Shown in pieces: positions 57,010 through 64,000 of a stretch of 64,000 nucleotides of DNA. The notes beneath the pieces are model-generated. The model ran no database searches. It saw only the letters and a program-made list of their open reading frames with translations, and was not told where the DNA came from. Source of the DNA: Crocodylus rhombifer (Eukaryota; Chordata; Crocodylia; Crocodylidae); the NCBI GenBank assembly GCA_038503035.1, contig JAVSML010000040.1:248001-312000 (forward strand). Direction: 5' to 3'. The first letter of the stretch is position 1. Every line of letters starts with the position of its first letter. A program made the translations under genes and the position numbers.

Positions 57010-59078
57010 ATTTTGCTGGAAAAGCTAAAGCCAGGCGATTAGTGAAGGACGCACTACAAAGTAGTAGTTTTGAAATGATGGGAGCCCAAGAAGGGTGGCT
57101 GTGCCTTAAGGAAGCTATCCTTCGAGCACAAAGCGAGACGATCCCCCTGCGAGGTAAAAGAGGGAAAGGGGCCAGGAGGCTTCCCTGGCTGACCAGAGAA
57201 ATCCAGGGCAGATTAAGGGCCAAAAGGGGAGCACATAAAAAGTGGAAACAGGGAGAGATCACCAAAGAGGAATATACCTCTTCTGCTCGTGCTTGTAGGG
57301 AGGCAGTTAGACAGGCCAAAGCTACCATGGAGCTGAGGATGGCAACCCAAGTAAAAGACAATAAGAAATTGTTTTTTAGATATATAGGGAGTAAAAGGAA
57401 GGCCCAGGGAGGAATAGGACCCCTGATAAATGGGCAGAAACAATTGGTGACGGACAGAGGGGACAAGGCTGAACTCCTCAACGAGTTCTTCGCCTCAGTG
57501 TTCCTAAGCGAGAGGCATGACAAGTCTCTCACTGGGAGTGTAGGGAGGCAGCAGCAAGGCACTAGACTTCCATGCGTGGACCCTGAGGTGGTGCGGGGTC
57601 ACTTAGAAGAACTGGATGCCTTTAAGTCGGCAGGCCCGGATGAGCTCCATCCGAGGGTACTGAAGGCACTGGCCGACATCATTGCAGAGCCACTGGCGGG
57701 AATATTTGAACGCTCGTGGTGCACGGGTCAAGTCCCGGAGGACTGGAAAAGGGCCAATGTGGTTCCCATTTTCAAGAAGGGGAGGAAGGAGGACCCGGGT
57801 AACTATAGGCCAGTCAGTCTCACCTCCATCCTTGGCAAAATCTTTGAGAAAATCATCAAGACTCACATTTGTGAGAGCCCGGCAGGACAAATTATGCTGA
57901 GGGGAAACCAGCACGGGTTCGTGGCAGGTAGATCGTGCCTGACCAATCTAGTCTCTTTTTATGACCAGGTCACAAAACGCCTCGATGCAGGAGGAGGGGT
58001 GGATGTCGTATACTTGGACTTCAGGAAGGCCTTTGACATGGTATCCCACCCCATACTGGTGAACAAGTTAAGGGGCTGTGACTTGGATGACTGCACAGTC
58101 CGGTGGGTGGAGAATTGGCTGGAGGGTCGCACCCAGAGAGTCGTGGTGGATGGGTCGGTTTCGACCTGGAAGAGTGTGGGCAGTGGGGTCCCGCAGGGCT
58201 CGGTGCTTGGACCGATACTCTTTAATGTCTTCATCAGCAACTTGGACGAGGGGGTGAAATGTACTCTGTCCAAGTTTGCAGATGACACTAAGCTATGGGG
58301 CGAAGTGGACACGCCGGAGGGCAGGGAACAGCTGCAAGCAGACCTGGACAGGTTAGACAAGTGGGCAGAAAACAACAGAATGCAGTTCAACAAGGAGAAA
58401 TGCAAAGTGCTGCATCTAGGGAGGAAAAATGTCCAGCACACCTACAGCCTAGGAAATGACCTGCTGGGTGGCACGGAAGTGGAAAGGGATCTTGGAGTCC
58501 TAGTGGACTCCAAGATGAACATGAGTCGGCAGTGTGACGAAACCGTCAGAAAAGCCAATGGCACTTTATCGTGCATCAGCAGATGCATGACAAATAGGTC
58601 CAAGGAGGTGATACTTCCCCTCTATCGGGCTCTGGTCAGACCGCAGCTGGAGTACTGCGTGCAATTCTGGGCGCCGCACTTCAAGAAGGATGCGGATAAC
58701 CTGGAGAGGGTCCAGAGAAGGGCCACTCGTATGGTTAAGGGCCTGCAGGCCAAGCCCTATGAGGAGAGATTAGAGAAACTGGACCTTTTCAGCCTCCGCA
58801 AGAGAAGGTTGAGAGGCGACCTGGTGGCTGCCTATAAGTTCGTCAGGGGGGCACAGAAGGGAATTGGTGAGTATTTATTCACCAAGGCCCCCCCGGGGGT
58901 TACAAGAAATAATGGCCACAAGCTAGAAGAGAGCAGATTTAGATTGGATATTAGGAGGAACTTCTTCACAGTTCGAGTGGCCAAGGTCTGGAACGGGCTC
59001 CCAAGGGAGGTGGTGCTCTCCCCTACCCTGGGGGTATTCAAGAGAAGGTTGGATGTGTATCTAGCTGGGGTAATGTAG
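57010..59078 (+). CDS. CR1 ORF2 (partial): reverse transcriptase, no endonuclease
   Basis: In CR1 elements this protein copies element RNA at a nicked target site. The frame is open from 56994 to the stop at 59076-59078. The first in-frame initiator-like codon is a GTG at 57042, not a credible start, because homology continues upstream and the N-terminal endonuclease (about 230 residues) is missing. Counting from that codon: VPIFKKGRKEDPGNYRPVSL near residue 240; LDFRKAFD with catalytic Asp326; GVPQGSVLGPILFNVF near 382; FADD at 412-415 with both catalytic Asp residues; then the CR1 C-terminal region, LEYCVQFWAPHFKK near 543 and DLFSLRKRRLRGDLVAAYKF near 585. All palm motifs are intact over 678 codons without a stop, indicating recent insertion. 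It probably has no product here: 5' truncation removed the promoter and start. Confidence 0.85.
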
Positions 59079-59167
59079 GCCCAGCACTCTTTCCTGCTTA
59101 TGCAGGGGGTCGGACTCGATGATCTATTGAGGTCCCTTCCGACCCTAGCATCTATGAATCTATGAAG
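57010..59167 (+). mobile_element. Young CR1 LINE, 5'-truncated, reverse transcriptase frame intact
   Basis: 2.16 kb that begins abruptly between the endonuclease and reverse transcriptase domains and ends in the complete CR1 3' tail: GGGGGTCGGACTCGATGATC, GGTCCCTTCCGACCC and two ATCTATGA units (59151-59166). The short 3' untranslated region and octamer repeat end are typical of CR1. No target duplication is evident. It is the best-preserved copy in the window and serves as an internal reference for the others. Confidence 0.93.
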
Positions 59168-59435
59168 ATAATCACAACATGTATCAAACTGCTTCTAATA
59201 TTATTTAATCCCATATTTAATCTCTTAGTCCCTATTTGAGTGTCCAAGAGAACAAAGACTGTCCTCATTTGCACATCAGGGCACTTTTTCTCTTGAAATA
59301 TGATCCTGTATTTCACCTAGGATGGAAGGAAAAACTACCCTTCACATCTGACAAGGTTTAAGAGCAGGATCTCCATAGTCCAGCCTATCTATCAGCACCT
59401 CTAAAGAGTATATTGTCTTAGTGACAAGACACTGA
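59168..59435. other. No gene recognised
   Basis: Short A/T-rich spacer after the CR1. Confidence 0.5.
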
Positions 59436-60157
59436 CAGATGTTAGGGCCCTGCTCTAACTCATGGTGCTTGACATAAAGCGCCATGAATTAGAGCCCCCC
59501 TTTCCCCAACCCAACAAATGTTCACCTGCTCGGGGGAAGAAAGGGTTGGAGCCACCCTGCACTGGCCCTGGCCACCACGGGATGGGGAGCACTTCAGCAG
59601 ACTTCAAGGAGGCTGCTGAACCACACCTCTTCCCAGCCCTGCCTTGCTGCCCACAGCTCTAGGACTGTCAGTGGGGGAGGGAGCTCCTGGCTGCTGAATG
59701 GCCAGAGCTGAGGAGGGATGGGGGAACGGAATCCCTTTGCCTTGGGCCTCCTCCCCTCCCCCTGCTACACCAGCTGGAGTACTGGTGGGAGCCAGATCAG
59801 CTCCCCACAAGGTAAGGGGGCTCTGTTCCCCCACTTCCACTTCAGCTCTGGCCATTCAGCAGCCAGGAGGAACCAGCAAAGAACTCTTGGCTGCTGAAGG
59901 GGAGAAGAGGCCCCTTGCCTCAAGGGCTGGGCCCAGCTCCCCGCAATACTCCAGTGGGGGTAGGTGGCTGGGACCAATGAGGGGGCTCTGTCTCCTCCCT
60001 CCCCACACACACTTTTAGCTCTGAACATTCAGCACTTGGGAGCTCCCTCCTGTTCTCCCTCCCCTCCCTCCCACCCCCTTGTGCAAAAACATTAACCCTG
60101 GAGCAGACACAAGCTTCCTAAGGTGCTCTACTTTACAGCGCTATAATGTAACATCTG
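59436..60157. mobile_element. GC-rich block with inverted repeats, candidate DNA element
   Basis: CAGATGTTA at the left (59436-59444) and TAACATCTG at the right (60149-60157) form a 9-bp terminal inverted repeat. Inside, 59684-59711 and 59842-59869 are perfect reverse complements over 28 bp (core GCTGCTGAATGGCCAGAGC), separated by 130 bp. A third weaker arm (AGCTCTGAACATTCAGC) lies at about 60017-60033. The overlapping frames 59462-60028 show no domain. Confidence 0.5.
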
Positions 60158-61916
60158 ATTGGACCAGGGTTAATTTTTCTCATAATTGGCCATTTTAAAA
60201 GCACTCTGCAGCCATGCACATATGTTATGACGTGGCTGTAGACCACTTTCAGGGGTCAGATCACTTGAAAAATATCACTTCTGTCTGTGTCCTGAGACAG
60301 CATTCATTGACATAGGCAGATAGAAATGTTCTTCTTCATAGAAGATGAAGGAAATAATAGTTAAATTAGAACTGTCTTTGCAAAGCTTTCCACAGAATAG
60401 AACATCATTTTACACATGGACATACAACAGAGGAATGTCAGATTTTACACCAATCAAGTAGACTAAAAATCAATGGGCCTGAATCTAGAATTTAGCAATA
60501 AACAAAGACGAAAGAAAAAACCAAGCCAAGGAGTCCACAATAGATTTGCATCCTACAGAAGGAAAAAACTAAGATTGGTGTTTTTCAATGAAATCAATAC
60601 ATATGGAAATGCTTTTATTCTAATAAAAGATTTCTTCCTGAATACTGAATACAAAAGTTGTCAGTCTTATTTTAAATACAGTTTAAGACCCTGGTGAGCT
60701 AGAATGTGACCTGAACTGAATGACTTATAGGTCAAGCTCCTAAATAACTTAAAACTTAGTTGTAGTTCAGGCAAAGTCCCATTGACTTTACTGAAGCTTG
60801 GCTGAGCGAGGTGCTTAGGATTTTGCCCATAGACTCTTAAAATGAAAGTAATACCCAAATTAGAATTCTTTATCTACCATGTAAAAGGAGCATGCAAAAT
60901 ACTCTCATTTCCCCTCATTCCCTTCTCAACCCTCTAATTATGCTATTGATACTGCATAATGGACCGAATTCACCACTTTCACATATGGATACACCGCCAC
61001 TGAATTAAATGTTGCTGTGCCATCTCCTGTGGTGAATTAGACCCATCTTCTTCTTTGGAGAGGAAAACAGCAGTTTCTGGAAATCTCTCATTTTTAAATA
61101 ACTCCTTTAAACAACATGGGAATTCAAAGAATCCTGCTGAATCTTTGACTGCCTCTAACTGTGGAGATAATAGAGCTTGCTGGAAAGCATTCTTTTCCTC
61201 CTGTGACACATTTTTAAGTTTTGTGTTTTGTTTTTAACTTTTATATTAAATTGAGATGAGAACATTTATGGAAGGGAAAAAAGTCTCTTTGGGGAAAACT
61301 GAAATGGAATTTTTCAGCTGGCTGCCTGGGCTGCTCTGTTCAGCAGGCTGCTCACCCCAGGCATCCTAGGAGTTGCACAACCTTAGGAGCCAGCTACCAT
61401 GCAGTGGAGGAGCTTGGCAGCCCAGCTAGGGAGTGGCTGTCTTGACTGTGCCTGTCTCCCAGCTCTCTAGGCTATGGAGACAACCCAGGAGTTTCAATTC
61501 ACAGGCTCCAAGCAAGTAGGATGCCGCAGAACTAGGGAGCCTAAAAAACCACAGCTTCCAAACTGGTGGAGGAGCCAGGGGACTTGGGGAAGTGGGTGAC
61601 TGGGCAGCTGGTTTTCAGCCAGAGTTTTAGTGCAATTGACATGTTTCTGTGAAACAGTTTGATTTTTCAATGTTCAGCATTTTCCTATGGAAAAATGGTC
61701 TGTGGAAAATTTTCAGTAGCTTTACTAGACAAAAGCAAAGGCTTAGAGTTCCAGCAAAGGGAGTGTTGTGCCTGTGTTTGTCAGCTTCAGGACTGGACTT
61801 GTCATTCTTGCCTCTGTAATTTCCAGGTTGGAATGATTGCAGTATGCTTTAACTTGGTAACTTAGGAGTGCAGACACACATAACATTTATATCATTTTAA
61901 ATGAGCTTGAAACTCC
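60158..61916. other. 1.8-kb stretch without recognised gene
   Basis: A/T-rich except 61310-61620, which is moderately GC-rich with GGAG/CAGC motifs and may be an unclassified repeat. Frames at 60473-60697, 60667-60858, 60979-61237 and 61659-61865 have no recognisable domain. Confidence 0.45.
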
Positions 61917-62072
61917 AAGGACACATGCTCTGGGGGTGGGGCAGGAATGGGGCGGGCTTTAATTAGGTTTTAATTAGCTAATACACTAGACGCTCTGGGC
62001 ACTCTAATTAAATTTCTGAAGCTTCTAGTATATCAAAGTCCCCACTCTGAAAAACGGTGGTGGAGACACACA
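61917..62072. mobile_element. MITE family D, copy 3, truncated
   Basis: ACACATGCTCTGGGGGTGGG, then TTTAATTAGG, CACTCTAATTAAA and CACTCTGAAAAACGGTGG follow the order of D copy 1 (31440-31560). Sequence then switches at about 62073 into MITE A. Confidence 0.5.
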
Positions 62073-62074
62073 CT

Positions 62075-62406
62075 CCCCAGTGGACCCGGAAATACTTCCA
62101 GTCCACTTCTGGGTTTGCCAATGAGCACACGCCTCCCCTCCCCACCATGCTCCTGTGGGATGCTCCTTCTGCCCCACCATTGCAGCATTCATGAGCTGTG
62201 CCTGGTACATTGAGGTATGTAGAAAAAACATTTAAAGTTGTGTCTATGGCCCAATTGCTGATTCTCTGGATCAGCCTCGAATCTTCAGATTCAGATTCGT
62301 CCAAATCAAATTGGGGACAGTGATCTGAATCAACTAATCAAATTACCGTCCCCCATAAGGGCGAAATCCTAATCCAAATTGAATATGGCCCATTTTGTAC
62401 TCCCCT
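62075..62406 (+). mobile_element. MITE family A, copy 2, 5'-truncated
   Basis: Matches 3105-3432 across its length: TTCCAGTCCACTTCTGGGTT, GAGGTATGTAGAAAAAACAT, TTGGGGACAGTGATCTGAAT and the right end CCCATTTTGTACTCCCCT. The left 130-150 bp of copy 1 are missing and are replaced by MITE D sequence. Confidence 0.7.
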
Positions 62407-62838
62407 AATGTTTATGTTGAATCTAGTACTGTACTCTGAATAACTAAACCAGGTATTCTTGTGGCAGTGACTGAGCATGTGCATATACCAGGCACAGGTC
62501 CCACATTCACTGTATGATTATGTTTATTAAGTTTGGGTCGTCCGTTGCAGCGCCGTCAACATGGACTAATTCCACTGTGGAGCTGTGCATACAAGTCCTT
62601 GCTGCAGCCTGACAGCAGGAAACCATCTTACTATCTGCACACAAAAGCTGGAATGTTCCTAACAGTGCAGGGAGTGCAAGTGGCCAGGTGGAGCTTGGTA
62701 GGGTGGAACGCCAGTTGGGACTTAGAGTACACCTGGGTATCTGGGAGGGGTTGACTCAATTTGCAGTTTTACTCAAGTTCTGAGTGTTCTTGGCATTCCC
62801 AGAGATAGCTACTGAACTCCAGCTGAAGGATGGGACAC
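62407..62838. other. No gene recognised
   Basis: About 0.43 kb. The frame 62533-62754 has no recognisable domain. Confidence 0.45.
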
Positions 62839-63060
62839 TGTGGCAGGGCACTGTTGGTGCCTGCCACTTTAAGGGTTATAGCAGGCAGCAGCTGAGTGCT
62901 TGATTGCAGCGACTATTTTGAGACCAGGCTATATAGAGTGAAGCAGTAGTTTGCTGCTGGTCTGCTGTGAGAGAGACATCAGTCAGATGAGCTGAGGCTC
63001 AGGAATATCTTGGAGGTATATGGGCTGGGGCTATGGGAATGGAGGAGGCCCCAGGTCCTG
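62839..63060 (+). mobile_element. Candidate LTR start, related to 9404
   Basis: Begins TGTGGCAGGGCACTG, with TATATA at 62940-62945 and GAGAGACATCAG about 35 bp further on. The same order (TGTAGCAGGG, TATATAAAAG, GAGGGAGACATC) is present at 9404-9566. The right boundary is unknown. TTGGTGCCTGCCACTTTAAG and its partner GGCAGCAGCTGAG lie before the TATA box. Confidence 0.4.
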
Positions 63061-63460
63061 GGCATGACCTAAAACTGCACCCTGCCTATGCTCAGGGGCA
63101 TACCCAAATCAGGATGTACAAACTAAGGCACTTCTGCATGCATTAATGGCTCTGCATATAACCTACCCAAGACCTCCAGTTCCAACTAGTTAAAACAATC
63201 CCTACAGTCAAGAAAATGTGGTTATGAATGAGAGGGAAAAAGAAAGCAAGCAAGTCATATCTTGGGGACTGTGTCATAGGGCAAGGCTGAAGGGATAGCA
63301 AGGCATAGAGTATAGTATGGTAGAAAATATTAGAGCCAATAATTTTTTCCTTTTCAGTTCCTCAGGGTACAAAGGAAGCCCTTCAAAAATGGGTATCTAC
63401 TGCAAAGCCTCTTTAGCCTCCTTTGTAAACTACTGGGCTAAGTACAAACAGTCAAAAAGC
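63061..63460. other. No gene recognised
   Basis: About 0.4 kb; may include the remainder of the LTR-like element, but I see no boundary. Confidence 0.4.
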
Positions 63461-63635
63461 CCAGGACAGGAGTTTCATAAACCAGTTTGACTCAAATCAG
63501 TTCAACCAAGTTTATCTTAAACCAGTTTCAGCCATTTTGAAACTGGTTTATGTGCACTGAATTTCTATTCTGTTACAGATTTAAACCAGTTTCTGATGAC
63601 TTAAACTAGTTTATGTGTAATGTCTGCCCCTAGCC
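63461..63635. mobile_element. MITE family G, copy 2
   Basis: Matches 49974-50170. It contains a perfect 12-bp hairpin (TAAACCAGTTTC at 63518-63529 and GAAACTGGTTTA at 63539-63550, 9-base loop) and further AACCAGTTT motifs. The right end, ATGTCTGCCCCTAGCC, matches that of copy 1 (ATGTCTGTCCCTAGCC). Confidence 0.6.
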
Positions 63636-64000
63636 CTGTTGTTTCAGATGACAACATGTGCCTGGTGTTTCCCCTAGGCAAATTGTCTCTGCAGCATATT
63701 TGCTCGCTTTTGTTGTAGGCCATGGCATTATGCGGTTCTCGGGGTGGAGCTTGGAAGTATTGGGAAAGTAGGCTCAGGGGCAGGCCCTCCAGGGTCAAAG
63801 TGATGGTTAAGACAGGGGAAAATCAGTATAGTAGCTGTTCCCTACTCCTTGAGGAGTACAGACATGCAGAGTAGATTCTAATGTGGAGCTGAAGAAACTA
63901 GGTTGCATCAAGAGGAAATAAAGAGGCATGGGTGTGGTTGTTCTTGTTTTTAGATTAACTAATAGTATCTAATGAAAATGTGGTAGTTTTTACTATTATG
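63636..64000. other. No gene recognised
   Basis: Right edge of the window. The minus-strand frame 63601-63798 starts inside MITE G and has no domain. Confidence 0.45.

Noticed and set aside
57008..58441. Minus-strand frames of 184, 160 and 103 codons
   Set aside because: They are antisense shadows of the intact CR1 reverse transcriptase frame and resemble nothing on their own.

Overview
This window looks like non-coding vertebrate nuclear DNA, most likely from a crocodilian and less likely a turtle. I recognise no host protein-coding exon, no functional tRNA or rRNA gene and no CRISPR array. Almost everything identifiable is transposable-element sequence. CR1-type LINEs dominate: about eleven copies, both strands, ages from heavily decayed to nearly intact. 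They sit among many short DNA transposons (hAT-like elements and MITEs) and a few LTRs, with very little microsatellite. Birds have CR1 but few DNA transposons, and squamates and mammals carry other dominant LINEs, so the CR1 plus MITE mix points to crocodilians or turtles. This is inference from repeat content, not a database result.

Layout. 1-930 is an old CR1/L3 tail. 2950-3432 is a MITE (family A) with a 10-bp target duplication. 3862-8590 is a nearly full-length CR1: two tandem 5' monomers with a promoter-like CCAAT/TATA pair just before the second, an ORF1 remnant with a coiled coil and SGNH esterase motifs, and ORF2 with endonuclease and reverse transcriptase; all reading frames are broken. 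9404-10590 is a candidate LTR with a strong TATA box.

10946-16689 is the most structured part. Two copies of an unclassified TIR element (called T here) lie in opposite orientation. Copy 1 is split by a solo-LTR-like insertion (11411-12109) and by a MITE of family C; copy 2 is split by a CR1 (15367-16096). 17830-19472 is a three-layer nest: a tRNA-like palindromic repeat, split by a GC-rich hAT with an 8-bp target duplication, which itself holds an internally deleted CR1.

20600-22890 carries two further CR1 pieces. 26145-26988 holds two hAT elements back to back, one with a degenerate minisatellite. From 27660 to 52120 there are scattered MITEs (families C, D, G and a composite element E) and CR1 tails, with long stretches between them in which I see nothing recognisable. 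55290-56240 is an old antisense CR1. 57010-59167 is the youngest CR1, with an uninterrupted 678-codon reverse transcriptase frame, truncated at its 5' end. 59436-60157 is a GC-rich block with a perfect 28-bp inverted repeat. The right end has second copies of families A, D and G and the start of an LTR resembling the one at 9404.

Two 10-N gaps (11457-11466, 52564-52573) are each flanked by identical 47-bp sequence on both sides. This looks like unmerged contig overlap, so the true sequence is probably 57 bp shorter at each place.
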